From Amblyornis subalaris (taxonomy: Eukaryota > Chordata > Aves > Passeriformes > Ptilonorhynchidae): a stretch of 64,000 nt of DNA. Position numbers and translations under genes: made by a program. Of this stretch, positions 27,201 to 42,200 are shown piece by piece. Location: positions 3,916,615 through 3,980,614 of the forward strand of contig JACAXG010000034.1 of NCBI GenBank assembly GCA_018881555.1. Reading direction: 5' to 3'. A model generated the notes under the pieces. It was given only the letters and a program-made list of their open reading frames with translations, searched no databases and had not been told where the DNA came from. Every line of letters starts with the position of its first letter. The stretch's first letter is position 1.

Positions 27201-30200
27201 TGTCCCTCTGTGATAGTCTCATACTGCAGTGGTTTTCTNTCTGTGTTTAAGAGAAGCAGATGCTTAACCTTACTCTGACAGAGCTATAAATAAACACTGG
27301 GAGGATCAAGCGTGGCATTGCAGCTGTATCCTCTCCAGCATTCCACTCTGGCATATTCTCAGTGCCTCCATGACNTGCTTTATCAAGAAATAGGATTCTT
27401 GTGCTACCTCCAGAGTGGACATCTGTGACTGCTGCTGCTGTTATAACCACAGGCTCCCCCTAACATGAATTGCAGCCTGAGGTTCACAGAAATTTGTTAA
27501 ACATTAAGTATACAGGGCACTGGAGAGAGTAGATGGTGCATGTGGCATAAATATTTATTGGAATATTTTCTCAAAGTCATNAGTGGCAATTAATTACATC
27601 AAACCCAAAGGAATAAGCTTTAATGGGAAGAAAATATTCACAGCTGGTTTTGAAGCAATGGATTATGAAGAGATAACTCGGGAAGATTCATTAATGCAGT
27701 CCAGCCATTAAAATAGGGATAGTCTCTGAAATATCAAGAGCCATAAATCCACCAAGTCATTTGAGATAAGCACCTTCTGAAGAATAATTTGGACTAAATT
27801 TCAGACACATTACTGCGAAAAATGCTGGAAAGAGAGCAATATAACGCATCTTTCTGACAACACACAAGGTGTACCTAAAAGAGAATTGTGGCTGGGCTGG
27901 GGAGACAAGGGANAGTCATGTGAGGACCTTATTTGGGTGAACTTGAGTGACTCACAGGAGATACAATGAGTTGTCTGCTTTTGGAAACACTCTACTAGGG
28001 CCTGCAAGAAGAGTGGCTGGAAACCTCATCTCATATTAGATAGCAGTTGTGCAGCTCGTGGGAGAGATTTTTACCTAGAATCTGACAGGAGTGATGAGGC
28101 TTTTGTGGCCATCCCAATGAAAATACAGGGCAAGAATAGGAAAAAAACTTTCTCCACTCACAGTTAGAGATGGAAATTACCACTCTTGAATCATGCAAAG
28201 AACTGCACAAGAGAAGGAAGGCTTGGACTTGATTTCAAGTTGATGTTTCCCTGACCTGCCTTGCATCCTGTTGTAATTTGGGACAGAGAAACTGTCAGTA
28301 GAACGCCATGGTCCTACTTTGACAGGAATGGATTTTTTGATTGTTTGCAGTAGCCTGATCTCACTTTGGTGAGATAAGGAAGGTAGCACTGTATAGCTGA
28401 GGGATACCTGTCATGAAGCATTTTGAGGTATTTGTAGTGCAGAAAGTGTGCCTGAGCTGCTTCATACTCTGAGGTTACCACTTTATGCTGGACTAGAGGT
28501 AATTTCTTCACAGTGGCTGGTGTGGGGCTGTGTTTTGGATTTGTGCTGAACACAGAGTTGGTTATATAGAGATGCTTTTGTTAATCCTGAGCAGGGCTTG
28601 CACAGGATCAAGGCCTTTTCCCTTGCTGTACTGTCCCCACCACAGAGCTCACTGGGGTGCACAGCAAGCTGGGACAGCAGACCCCAGCTGACCCGAGGGG
28701 TGTTCCATGGATGTGACATCATTCTCAGCATATAAAGNGGGGGGGGAGGGAAGAGAAANAGGGGGACAGAAATTCTCCCACATGTGTAATACTGCTGCCT
28801 CCATTCATATAAATCCTTTTGCAAGCAGATACAGGGCATATCTAGTACTTCCAAGCTAATATTTTAATTTCTACATTTCACAGCTGGTTCCTCTGCCAGA
28901 ATCATTTTGGCAAGCATGGAAATTAATGTGAGACAAGCATTGCATCCAAATGCTAATGGATGATTAGCTCTGTCTTCTAGAAACATTTTTTTTTATTCTG
29001 AGTCACTATCAGGCTATTTCAAACACCTCACATAAGACATACTCCAACTCAGGATCCTCTTTAACCATTTAAATAGAAAAGATCAAATTTTACTGTGCAG
29101 GGAGGAGAGAACTACATCTCTTATACCGTTCCCAGTCTCCTGCCTACTAAAAAGCTGCGCTCTGCATATTAGTGATAACTGCTAATGACCCCATAAAGAA
29201 GAGATGAGAGCCAATGGCAGTGAAAATAAGTCACCAAAATTTAGTCAGTGGAGGAAATGAAATTGTAATCTAAAACCAAATATCTGCAACAGAAAAGCAA
29301 CAACTGGTAGTTTTCAGTTTCCTTATTTCTTACAGTATTGCAGATCTTCACAAAAAGGTGTCAATCCTTATAGCACTATGTACTATATATACTATATATA
29401 CTATATATACTTCTTCCATAAACCTTTATCTCTAAGCTCAGGGAAAGGAAACGCTTGGAAATCACTGATTGCGTTCTTCCATCCCAAGACAGCACACCAA
29501 TTCAATAGCAAGGCATGAAACAAAATCCTGCTTCCCAAAACTCTGAGGTGGAGTAATAGGAGGCAAAATAATAGTAAAGATAAAAAAAAAAAAGGTGGGA
29601 GAACACTAAAGAATATTACCTGAAACCCACACATTTCAGCTAGCAGTTTGTTAATAGCCGGGATCTTTCTCTCCCAGAAATCGCAGGAAAGTGTCTTTTC
29701 CATTACATGCTTTATAGGGAAGGTGTCACCAGCCTCACTTCTCTGCATGAAGGCATTTTAAAGCAGTGCACTGTAAAACCAGAAGGAAACTGAATGAAGA
29801 TGACACATTGGGCATTATGAAACTGTATGCACAAGAAAGCCACGTGTGCACACTCCTGCTGCAGATAATCCTCATTTCCTCTTTGTTGGTGTCTGTGGCT
29901 GCCCAGTTAGATCTTTAAATAGCTGAGAAATCTGTGAGTGGGCCTGAGTGGGTGCAGGAACCGTGTGCCCCCAGGCAGGTTGTNTAATTGGCTCTGCTCC
30001 AGTTGAGGCTGCTGCTGGCTGCGGCAGCAGAGCTGCTCTTGAGTGAAATGAGCAGTTGGTTGTTACAGAGACAAACACAGAAGCCCAATGACAGTATGAG
30101 AACTTGAAGAACATACCAAGGTGGGAAGTTCTGCATAGCTTTGTGCTCTTAGCATGGAATCTTGACTTCCACTGTAGGTTGCACCTAACTGCAGTTGAGT

Positions 30201-33200
30201 GTTTTGCCACAGGTGTTTTCTTCTCCAGAGAAAGTTTCTCTCAGGACCTTGTATAGACAGAGGGTGTGTTCATGTGCCCTTTGAATTGAAAGATCCACTA
30301 CNGCTCACCGTACAACATCCAGTTTACCATCACTGTATTATCATATGGAGGGTTTTTTTCCTAGCTACACTAAAAAAAGGGGTAGGAAAAAGCAGGGATA
30401 GGGGTTTCTGTTTTGTAGAGATATTTAACTTCTCAGAGTATCTGCGTAAGTTAGAGAACAAACAGAAATCACACCACATAGTGTCACTGAAATGACCAAA
30501 AACACCACTCCTGATAGGATTGCAGGAACCTAGCTCAGGCTGAGATTTCCAGCTCCTTTTTCAAAAAGATCCAATCCTCAAGTAGATGCCAAGATTTCTN
30601 ATCTCTTTGCTGTTCTGCAAAGAGACTAGGAACTGCAGAAGCTCTGAGTTTAATCATCACTATAGGAGTTTCCAGGCCCCTTTCTGTCAGTCTGGACCTA
30701 CAGATTTAAGGTGGCTGTGAAGAAGGCAGATACTGTCCTGGCAGAATCTTGTCTAGGGGAAGAAGTTCAGAAAACCTTTCTAATTTCCAGCTTTACTATT
30801 TCAGATATGAGAAATCGAAACCTAGGAGATGCTTGTTTTATTCAAGGGGTTTGTTCTAAACCCCTCAAAAGTGTTACTCAGGTATGTTTTTCTCCAACCG
30901 TGTATACAACTAAGTATATGGAACAAACAACTAATTTTTTTAAATTGCAGAGCTTAAAAATGGTAATAATAAAGCTAATAATACAACNGACTCATGGACA
31001 GCAAGATCTTTATTTCTGTCTGCTGCTATGTNATTTCGTAGAAAAACATCTATGATTTCAGCAGCTGTATGATCTGGCTCTGGGAATGCAGAGCTTGTGA
31101 GAATGGATGAGTGTGCAGGAATGCAGGTACTTCTGCCTGACACACAGGACTAGGGATGGACCTACATCTGTCAAAAACTGCATGTAATTAGGCAAAATAT
31201 TGTGGGTTTGTGTGAATAAAAATAGTTTGACGAACTGGTTGAATTAGATTNAAATCAGTTTGATTAAATTTTTTTAAACAATGAGGAGAATTCCTAGGAT
31301 TACAGCCTCAGTAAAGCTGCATAATTAGAGTTTCTAGTTGCCTGTTTACCAACAGAAATAATTTCAGGCTCAACNGAAATAGATATCCAGTAAGGTTGAA
31401 AGTGACTATCTAATTTGACAATAGGCCAGAGGTTCTGGAGCTGGAGTTCCTACAGGTTTCATGAGTACAGATGAAACTGGGAAATTGTAAGGGTGTGAGC
31501 TCAAACCTTCCTTACACAACAGAGAAACCAGACAGAGCCACACTTTAATAAAGTCTATTGAGGGGAAGTGGCAGTCAGAGCTTACACCTCAACACGTGGA
31601 AAAGTTAACCTTAAGATGTTAATACATAGATGAGCAGACTTTTCTAATCCCNGCGCTCGCACAGCCAGTCAGACAACCAGCTGTTTTCCAGACCGATTCA
31701 TAAGCACAAGAACCTGTACTATTTTCTTTTTCAAGCAATCTTGCTGCCTCAGAGATTTCCCTATTTATAACCTGTCTAACAGCTGGGGCAGAGCTGCCCT
31801 GCAATTTGTAGAGCATGCATGAGCAGGCAGATGCTGTGCAAGTCTACTGCAGCAGAAACAGAGGTCAGTCCCAAAAGGTTTAGTTAAAAATGACTGAAAC
31901 CATCACTGTCACCAAACTGTATCCATCACAAAGCTGTAATTTCTGTTGCTTGGTACAGTGGTCAGGTGTAGCTGAATGCAAATACTGTGAAGGGAAGGNT
32001 GAAACATTCTTTTTCAAGGGGAGAAAACACAATGGTCTTGGTTTAAAAATTTAATTTTATGACCCAGGAAACAAGAAGGACTGCGGCCAGGATGAGCCTG
32101 GTGGAAAGAAGGAAGAGTTGAGGAAATTATCCAGATCAGTTAGATTTTACAATCCTAATTTCTTAATGTGTATAATGGTGCATATTTATCATACAGCTGA
32201 GATCAATCAAAACCCATCATCAGACCTGCATGCTTCTTCNTTCCTTAGTTCTCACCCTGTTCTCTCAAAAGCAGAGAGAACTTACAGAATGATTTGCTTT
32301 TACTGCAGTATTTTTTAACCAGAGGAGAAAAGGGGTCTGTTTTTCATCTAGAGACAACAGTCTCTGATCCACTGGATTCAGTCCTGAAATCCTTTCACAG
32401 AAAGCTTTGAGTAGAGATTTATCGGGATAAGTTTCATAAGGTATGACAGCCATGGAGCTGCTGGTTTTTTCTGCTGCCCTGCAAAGGGCCACCTCCCCAT
32501 TCCTTCTTCCCCCACTGTAGTCCAGAACAAAAGGCACCTGAGCCCNGGAGACAGCAAAACACAGCAGAGCTGCCCCACTGTGTGAAAAACAGAGCAAGAG
32601 TCTAAACTATTATGCATACTAACATTATACTTAGAAAGGGAGGGGGAACATACTGGGTATCATAATGAAGTGATAAGCATTATTGATTAGTAGAGGCAAG
32701 TAAGAAAGAACGAGATCAGTTTAAAAAAACAAAATACATACAGCGTTCCAGATACTGCTGTTATAACTTCTGATCTAGCAGCTTGTATCTAGTCGTGTAA
32801 TGCAAAATTTACTCTTTCTATCCAGAGATACACTAACACTTTGGTAAAACCTGCTCCTTCAGACACCCCAGAGACCTGGAGCAGGTGGAACTGCAGTCCG
32901 ATCATTCTCTCATAGCCACTGCTATGGAGTGTTTTCACTTGACATCTTTGTTTAGCAAAATCATTTGCATTTTTTAATTAGGCTTAGCAGCATTTACTTC
33001 CTCATCTTTCTCAAGTACTGAAAAATCCTGTGGAGCACCACAGAACAGTTTGTTGTGCACAGATAAGCAGAATGGATTTAAGTACTTATAACACTTTAAT
33101 CTCGTTTTGTGCTTCTACATGACATACAAATGTCTTTGAGAAAAATAATTGATTTTATAGTAGTTTAGAGAAATGCTGTACCAAATAAAAATATCTAGGT

Positions 33201-36200
33201 GTGTTAAAGAAAACAGTAGGCAAATACTCAACTGTCCCAGAAATCTGAGCATTCATTTAGTAATGTACCATCAATGTTCCCTTCTATGTAAATCAAACTT
33301 CATCATAATTTCCTGCTTCACTTGCTTATAGGATTAAAGAATTCATCTGTTTGGCTTTGTAGACTACAGGCATTTACATTTCTTGGCTTCCCAAGACTAG
33401 CCTGGGCAGAGACTGCCAAGACAATCAGAATTTGGGGCTGCAGGGAGTCAGTCTTTCACTTTGGTTTCACTGTTAGATAGCTTGTTTTTCCAAACCATTA
33501 AATATTTTATATTCTTTGGTGCATTTGGAACAGTGTTCTTAGCCAGTGATGGTTACAGTCATTTTAAACTAAACCTTTTGGGACTGGCCTCTGTTTCTGC
33601 TGAGTTATTTAGCAGAGTCTGGCCTATAGTCAACCACAACAGTTAAAACTTCATCGCATTTTGGCAATTGAAAGTTTCAACAATTTCTATGAAATCTTTT
33701 CCCTGGAAGTGTCTAAAATTTGGAAATACTGTTTTATAAAGTTTTATCTGTGTCTTTCTGAAGCAGGCTGGTCACTGACATATTGCTCCAGACTCTGCTT
33801 GTATTTNGGTAACAGGCCTGCCCTGCTGAGCAGGAGTTCAAAGGATGCAGGAGAAGGATAAGGTGTAGGACTGGCTTCTGAGCAACCCACAAACTGATTT
33901 CAGGTTACTACTTACTATTTTGCTCGTGAACAAATCCTCCTTTAAAATACCATCCTCTGCAACTGTCTGAGGGAACCATAATTTTTCCATACCAACAGCT
34001 TCCAACTACAGGAAATGGAAAAAGTCAAGATTAACTTGAACAAAGCTAAATGATGGTATCAATTATGGTTTATTGGTTTATATTTATCATTCTTTTATTT
34101 GGACTGGCCTTGAAATCAGATTTCTCAGCTTTGTTAACTGTCACAGTTATATTACCTAGTCCTCTGATATTCTAGTTGACATTTAAATGGATATGGAAAG
34201 AAAGAAAATAAATAAGCATAATAAGGCCTATCAAAAAAATAATTTAAGAAGATTAATGCAGGCATATAAGGTTTTACAGAAATGTACATTAACTCTGTAG
34301 TCTTGCACAAGCAGTAATACTTTCTATTCAATTAGCAGTAAAAATTCCTTTNGATGCCAATCTATAAATTAAAATGGTGACAGAGGAAAAAATGAACTTT
34401 GTAATGGTAATGAGAGACAAGCAAAGGGTGGAAATATTAGGCTGGATATTGCTCCTGGCCTTGATGGGTACAAAGTCATTTCTGTGAGGGAAGTTTTATC
34501 CCCAACATGTGTGTATTCACTGGGGCAGCCAGAGTGGTTGATAACAAGATTCCTGTCAAACATAGTGAATTTGCCCAAGACCCCAAGTGTCTGAAGAGGC
34601 AGTGTAGGGAGACTTCTACACTCCAAAGCCTGAGTCACAGTGAAAACCTGGCAGCAGCTTTTCAGCACATGAATCAGAATTACTTTGTAGAAATTCTACT
34701 GAGAGTTGCAGCCATACTGGCCTCGAGTGTCAGTTATGAAAGTTTTCTTTTAGTAAATAATTATGGTGAAGTGACCAGAGCCACAAGCTTCCAAAACAAA
34801 TTTGCAATTAGCCTCCTTTCATACAAGTCCTACCAGATGCAGATGATAAAAAGATTGCTAGGATGTCCAGAATCACTAGTTTGTTTCCTTANTAGCTAAT
34901 GGATAATCTCGTGTAACATTTTAAAACATTTATTTAGAAATCATCATCTCACAGCTATTTGTTTTTATCTTTCAAATAAAAAAAGGTACTTGGAACTCTA
35001 TTGGGATTACAAGATTTAAGAAATTGCAATTTGAAAGAACAGAGAGGTCAATGATCAGGGGACCTTACAGACAGGAAATATATATATAAACACATATATA
35101 TGTATCTCAAGAAGTCTAAGAGTCTTTATTTAGCCATCACATTAGCATAAATAAGACGAGTGAAAATAAATGCAAGGTTCTATTTGGAAACTTTGCAGAT
35201 CAGCATTTTGCTAACCATCAAAAAAAATGCTCTTGTCATACAAAGTGGCTGTATGGATACAATCTGCTGGAAAAGGCATTTTATGCCATCCTAATATAAG
35301 TCAAAAATATGTGAGTGATTCTGGTCATTTTCAAAGAGACAGAGCTCACAGCACATTTCTGGACAAAGTCTGGCACATTGCTACTCCTTTGATTTTCCGT
35401 GGGTTACTGTTTACTTTGGCTCAGAAGTACAGGGTAAAACAATATTTTTTGCTCAAGCTTTCGCTGAGTTCAGCTCCTGAGGGAGCCCATCACACAGCTG
35501 TAGGTTCTCTGAAATAGTCACCACTGCAGTGAGCAATGCCTTGGAGCAGCTCTACTCTGTTATTGTGCTGCGGGGAAATTACGGTGATCTAATCTTTCTA
35601 AAGCCAAGAGACTCAGACTTAAGTCTAATAGAAGTTTAGAGGAACTGTATTGTTTTTCTACTTTGCAGAGATGAAATTAGGATGAGAATAGGCTCAGAAT
35701 TCCAAAACTGCCATCCTGTCAGAGAGTTATTGCTAAGAGCAGAAATTATTGAGGTCNAAGATTCCATTAAATCCTTAAAACAACTGTCACAGCAATCACA
35801 GTTGATGTAAAATTCAATCACCCTCTTCACAAACTGTAGCTTCATAGTTCTACATTTAAAATGGGATAAAGTGTTTAGAATGACAGTGTACAAGAAACAA
35901 TACAAACCCTGAGAACAAACGATACCTGCCCAAAATATGGAGGGGAAGCAACATGGAAGTAAAATGCCAAGACTGTATTTCAAAGGATAATGCTAAGTGA
36001 GTAGGACATCACCGCATTAATGCAAGATGTATGTCACTCACATTGGGCATGAGGAGCAAGGCGAGATGCAAACAAGCACAGTCAGATGCATGTTAATTTA
36101 AAGTCACACTGGGAGAGCTTCGTACCTGCATCACCCAAACCAGGACAGACAGGACACAGCTGTCCTGGCATACAGCTGCCCTCTGCTCCTGCCACTGGGC

Positions 36201-39200
36201 TCTGGTCAGCAAGAGATGCTGACATTTAAGGGAACAAAGTCACCACTGAGTGCATCAGGGAAAGCTCTAAGTGTGAGGAGCAGCACAGTTTGATCTTGCC
36301 TTTCTTGCTGTGGAGCTGCAGTCACTGCTGCAGTTCCCTTGAGGACTGCATTCCTACCAGCACTTGGGCTGGTTTTTGACATAAAACTGCCTTCAGTCCT
36401 GGGCTCAGCAGTCGCTCACCTTCTTAGGTCACGTGGTTGTATCCTGCATGTCCTCAGGCTTAGGCATTTAAACTGTTTAAACTATTTTAACTTGGCACCC
36501 AGAAACTGCCTGCTCAGAGCTACATTCTCCTGAGGTCCTTCCTGGGCTAATTACCTTTTTCACTTCTGTTTGTAGGAAATCAAACATGAGTTTTATGGAC
36601 AGATCACAGAGCAATCCCAAACCAGTTGTTTCCTCTCACTGTCTCCTGGGCTGTCCACCTGGCATGAGTTGACTCAGTGATGTGACGGGAAAGGATAGGA
36701 AAAGCAGAACAGCACAGGTGTGGGACATAAAGGCTCTATGAGCTCATTTTCCAGACAGCATTTACTTCCTGACATACCATCCAGGACAGCACAGAACATG
36801 GAGAGTTCTACACAATTCTGCTGCAGATCCAAACGCATACACAGACATGTAGCCTCTGCTGAGGGGTATGGCACCAAACTCAACCTGCCAGTGACACCTA
36901 GGCCAAAGCTGAGGATCAGATGGATGGGTACAGTGGTGGAATGACAGGGATGAAGCACTTTGTGCCACCTGGACATAATCCTGCTACCGTTTTGATACTG
37001 TCTTTAACTGTGTTGTCGTAATCTGGCAATTGATGGATTAGAAACTGAGAAACCATGTTTAGGAATGTCCTTTAGGTTACAAAGTCATAGGCTCCAATGT
37101 TAGAAAATGGCAGATACTCTGATTCTTCATAATTTTCCTCCTTTTTGCAGCCTTCCTGTTCACTGAATCAGGCAGTGATACTGCATTGCATAAATGTGGG
37201 CATATGAGGTAAAATTCAGGTTGCACAAGCCATCTGTATATAGTTCTAATTTTTGAGTCTTGTCTCTTCAGTTTAACTTCCTTTCTTTTAAAATAGATAT
37301 TGAAATTTTTTGGGAGGGTGGTATAATATAGATGTGTTTGATTTTATGGGGGGGAAAAAGCCCACCTCCTGCAGCACTTTAAGCAAGTGTTGACCACGGT
37401 CCCCTACAGCACAGAACACAGGACTGTGGCTCTCACTTCACTTACCAGAGTAACTGTATCCTGAGGCCATTCAGGTCAGTGAGTAAAATATACTGTGTGT
37501 ACATTATATCCTTATATCCTTTATAAAAAATAATTTCTTAATATATAGTTCTTGTAAGAACTGAGGTGTCTACATAATTTCTACACCAACTCAAGAGCAG
37601 ATTTCAGGACTTGAAATCATTGATCTGGAGAATTTACCTCATGCACCTTTTACCAGTCATAGAAATTATTATGCAAAATAGGGAAGAAAAAAAACCACCA
37701 AGGTTTCTCTATTTGCTTTTTATATGATCCTGGAAAGTAAATACTTCTTCAAGATCAGAGCTCAGCATGTTAGTGATGATAATCTNCCTGGTGCTATCCT
37801 GTAGAAATGCTTGGAGAGTTTGATGAGAGGAGGGTTGGGGGTCAGACCCAAATCTATGCTATTCATGTACAAGAATCTGCATAGTACAAGAGTTGCTGTT
37901 TACAGTGTGCCTGTGTATGAAATGGTTTGGGGACAGGGTAGCATCCTGCTTTGTGCCAGTACTGAGGCTCTGCATTTGAGTGCCATGTTACACGTTCAAC
38001 AAAAGAACACTATTTTTCTCTCTTGAGCAAATGGGATTTCTAAACTTGGAAACACTTCTGATCCAGAAGTAGATCCTGGCATCTAACAGGGACNTTGTGG
38101 GTGACTATCTCACTATGTAAAGCCTGAATTTGGGTGGTGGGTTTTTCTTTTTTGTATTATGCAACACCATTTAAATTTTGTTGTTATCNCCTTCCGAAAT
38201 AAATATTTCCTAAGCCAGAAAAAAAAAGGCAATATCTTGAAGTTTCTGCATGGTTTCCAGACACTAGATCAGTATAAGTGGAAAGCAGACACAGTTTGGA
38301 ACTGAAAAGNTGTTTGTGGGAAGTCAAGGATGTAAAGAAGTGTATGGGAAAGGCCTGACATTTAAAGGTAGTATCATGAGGAGGACNTTGGGTTACACTA
38401 AACTGCATCTGATACAAAGAAAAAAAAATCGGAATTAAATTGAGGTTTGAAAATACTGACCTGACCTTGGCTCTTTCTTCATAATCTATGCAGTATCTCC
38501 CTCCTAAAGATTATTAATTATTCTCTAGTGTTGTTTTGCCTTGTTTCAATAGAGGTGTCCCTGATAATTACTTGAAGTTAATCAAGCAGTGCAAGCTAAT
38601 GTGAGCTTAAAACTTGTATTACATAAGCAGAAAACAGTGAGAGATTTTTCAGATCATTTCTCTTTGAGCACCACTGGTGAAGTATCTCCAACAAAAATAT
38701 CCTCACAGTGAACTTCCTAGAAGGAAGCAGTAGTGCAGAGCATGCCAGGATGGAACTGTACAGTTAATTTATGGTTACACTACCTCTCTATCTGGTCCTG
38801 CCTCCTGCTCGCAGCAAACAGCAAAAGGGAAAAAGTTAAATCCATTCTTTACAGTGGTGTCTTTCACCACTAGAATTAAACTGCAAAATCCACAGAACAG
38901 AAAATGCTAAAGGATTGCATTGGCAGTGTAATAAATCTGTGTCAATGGAATTTGACAAGTGTATTTGGAAACTGGATTCAGTACTGCCATAGGTTTTATA
39001 ATACAAGTTCATTAGGCTCTGAAAATCAATCAAAAAAAAAAAAAGGAAAGAAAAAGAATGTGACTTTAAATACTAGATATTCCTGCTTATACTGAGGTTT
39101 CTTCTACTGAGGCATCGGTGAGTTACATGCCATCCACAGCACCTGAACCAGAGATGATTGTTTTGGCTGCTGGGGAGGGCGTGGCTTTAGGATGGCTGTC

Positions 39201-42200
39201 AGGGTCACTGGTTGGAGTGCCAGTGTTTAGCACAGCAAAGTCACGTGCCATCGTCCCAACAGGGAGGTAGCAAAGGGCAAAACAAGGTTTATAGGAGAAT
39301 CAAGTGTTTGGCTGGAACATCCCCACAGATACGACTGCTCCCGTGCACCTTTTTCACAAAGCTTTCACCCAGTACAGAGCTAGACCTTTCCACTTGGCAT
39401 GGGAGCTTGGAAACAACGCTGCTCAGCAACAGCCCTGCCTTCAGCACGGGGTGAACACGCTGGAGAGGACTCCAAACTGGCCCCACGCCTTCCCACACTC
39501 CTACCCTGGTGCCAAATGGATGGTCCCCTAAGCCAACACCCCTCCATGCACCTGCAGACTCATAACTCGTATCATTGTGGGCAAGTCCATGTGAAAACCA
39601 ACAGTGTAATTTTGTAATGCTTTTAAACAGCTACCTACTGCTGATACACCAGACGCGTACATGTGAAAACTCAGTGGAAAGCAGGAGAAGTTTTTGTCTG
39701 TGTAATCAGCTGTAACATGTTTAGGACATTACATAACTGCCACATTATGTTGCTAGAGGGTATTCTTACTATTTTGTAGCTTAGACATTTAACTACTTAA
39801 AAGTTCACCAGACGATCGTGAAATATCCTGATTGTTGTCATTATCAGGCACAGTAATATTTTTGCTAAAATTGTAAAAGGCATGGAAAATATGTTTGTAA
39901 GTTCACATAGAGATGCCATCAAACTATTTAAAAGGGCAAAAATCTTTCTTTCTCACTGGGTTTTTTTTGGTTTACAATGGGAACACTGGCTAGATCTTTC
40001 CATCTGCCATGCTGGCTGTTACTGCAGATGGTCATAATCTGTACATATGGCATGTGCATATATAAACTGAAATCAGGGTTGTCTTGGTGTACAAGCAGGC
40101 ACACAACAGGAGCTGGGGTGCCTAACAAGAATGTTGGCGAAGGGGATAATTTAGAGCATTTTCACTTTCTAGGGGATATTTACATAGAATTAGGGAAAGA
40201 ACCATTTACTCTTTGCTGAAAAAGAAGCAAAACCAAAAATCACTCAGCTCTTTTAATTTAAATTTTGATTCTGCAATTTATTTGGAATCAGGTGCTGGCT
40301 TTAGCTGAGCCTTGAATTCGTGTCAGGTTTTGGTTTAAATGAAGACAACACCAAACTCTCACAAACTTCACAGTCAGCCTAGCTTTGGAGTCCCTGCTTC
40401 TAACTCAGAAATAGAGCTGGAGGAGAGATTTTTTTATTAGAAAGTGGCCTTCCAGTAAGCATATAATAAAATAAAAGTCTTCAAAAATTAAACGGTCTTT
40501 AGATCTGAAGTTTCTGTTTAAGTCAATCTCACTACCATTCAGTACCAGGTCACTGAAACTCCTAATGGTCAAAGAAGGGGCAAAAAACCTTGTCATCAAA
40601 AGTAGAACTTCCTGGTGAATGAGGTACTCACCAGGCAGTTAAGGTGTTCTGCACCTCTGACAGTGCCCAGTTAGCACTGCTGAAAAGTCCTGCTCGAATA
40701 CTGGCTCATAAACCAAAGTTAAAAAAATTGCTTCGTAAAGTTTTAAACTTCTACGTAGACATTCTGGAAAGATAGGAAAAATACTCCAATATTAGGGTGG
40801 TGTGCAGAAAAACTCTAAAAGCAGCTCCCAATTGCAGTTATGAAACATTTAGCAACAAGTGCCTGAAAAGAAGTCATTGGAAAAGCAAGACATGAAGAAT
40901 TTACCTGATACACAATCAAATGTATTTTTAATATTTCCTCTATCTTTGCTAATATCCCCTGTATTAGAGTTTATTTGGAACACTTGCTCATTTGTCAGAC
41001 AAGCTAATTGTCAGCACAGATAAAGTCATGACTCTGATTCCTTTTTTCCTCTTTTCTTAATATCTACTCCACTGTTCTCTTTGCTGACCTTTCTACCTTT
41101 CTTGTACTAGGAAAAGACTTCACAGATTCAGCTACAAGGCTAGAAAATTAAAATATACTGGCTTTAAAAGGGTTGCTGCCACTCTAATACAACTTTATAA
41201 GGTGCTGTTTCTTTTTCTGTCTTATTACAGGTTTGTTTTGTGAATTTAGATGCCAACAGAGATGATTGCAGTGATGAGCAAGTGAAACAGGTAACTGTTT
41301 AGGTCTTAAAAATATGCACAGTGGATCTAGTCAAGCTCTAGGACTCTCCAGTAAAAATGCAGATTAAAATTCAATGGACAAATCAAAGCCAAGCCTAGAT
41401 TTTTAACCCTTACAGAGAGCAATGCATGAGGAATCTGAAATTATCTCAACACTGGACCATGTTACATAGCTTTCTTATTCCCATCCCAGAAATATATAAT
41501 GGATTGTTGCAGTTTGTAAATTCACAGCAGTTATATGAGTAGATTTCTTGCTGTAAGCAGGGAAGTGAACATGAATATGTCACACATCCATTTTCTTTAA
41601 TTTGGCATAATACTACATAAAAAGAGATTCTGGTGTCATACTCTGCCACCAGTTTCTCATGCCTTTGTCTGTCCTGCTGCCAAAAAGCCTTTGAGAATCT
41701 TCCACTCGTTTAGGTCTTGTCCAGGTGAGCAGTTTTACTCAGTCAACTCCAAATACTTAGGTTATGTGGTCTTGAGGAGGGGTCCAGATAAAACAGAACT
41801 AAAGGTGTGTTTTATCTGTTTAACTGAAAGTTATGAGGGTAGGGAAAAAAGGGATTAAAAAAAATAAAAATCATAAAAACAATTTTAAAACTTATTTTAC
41901 AAACACTAAGACAAACTATATCATTATATGATATTTAAAATACATACCATTCAAATAAACCCCCCTTAAAGCTGTGGAAGTCACATTTTAAAGATATGGC
42001 CTGGTGTCAGTTTTGTGCTTACATCTTCCTTTATCAGTTCTTTTTCATCATCCTGTCTTGGTGCCCATTTAACACACCAATACAGAAGCAAAATGTGGTG
42101 AGTGAACAAAGGTAGGATCTCCTCACAGTACCCAGGGAGTTCCTCTGTTTAAAGCATTACACTCTGTTTGCTGAAACCACTTTTAGCTCGTAGGAGAACA

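Larger units (their letters stand above)
21610..41230 (+). other. SPHKAP: Intron 3 of SPHKAP (19.6 kb)
   Basis: The largest intron in the window, GT-AG, with acceptor CTTATTACAG. Recognised contents: a 24-bp spaced duplication (25151-25223), a degraded LTR with a TATA box (about 28610-28775), a 9-bp AT-rich minisatellite (29381-29410), an AT/AC microsatellite (35079-35106), an A-run at about 39031-39042, and a GC-richer patch around 39120-39560. An AATAAA in C-rich surroundings near 26826-26840 could belong to another old LTR, but I cannot assign it. No coding exon of another gene was recognised on either strand. Confidence 0.85.

Noticed and set aside
30711..31055. 114-codon plus-strand open frame
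   Set aside because: Non-ATG start and two N codons; no recognisable domain.
34507..34899. 130-codon plus-strand open frame in intron 3
   Set aside because: The composition is not distinctive, no family is recognised, and no splice structure links it to neighbouring exons.
36674..36976. Overlapping open frames on both strands in a GC-richer patch
   Set aside because: Low stop density follows from base composition; none resembles a known protein or transposon product.
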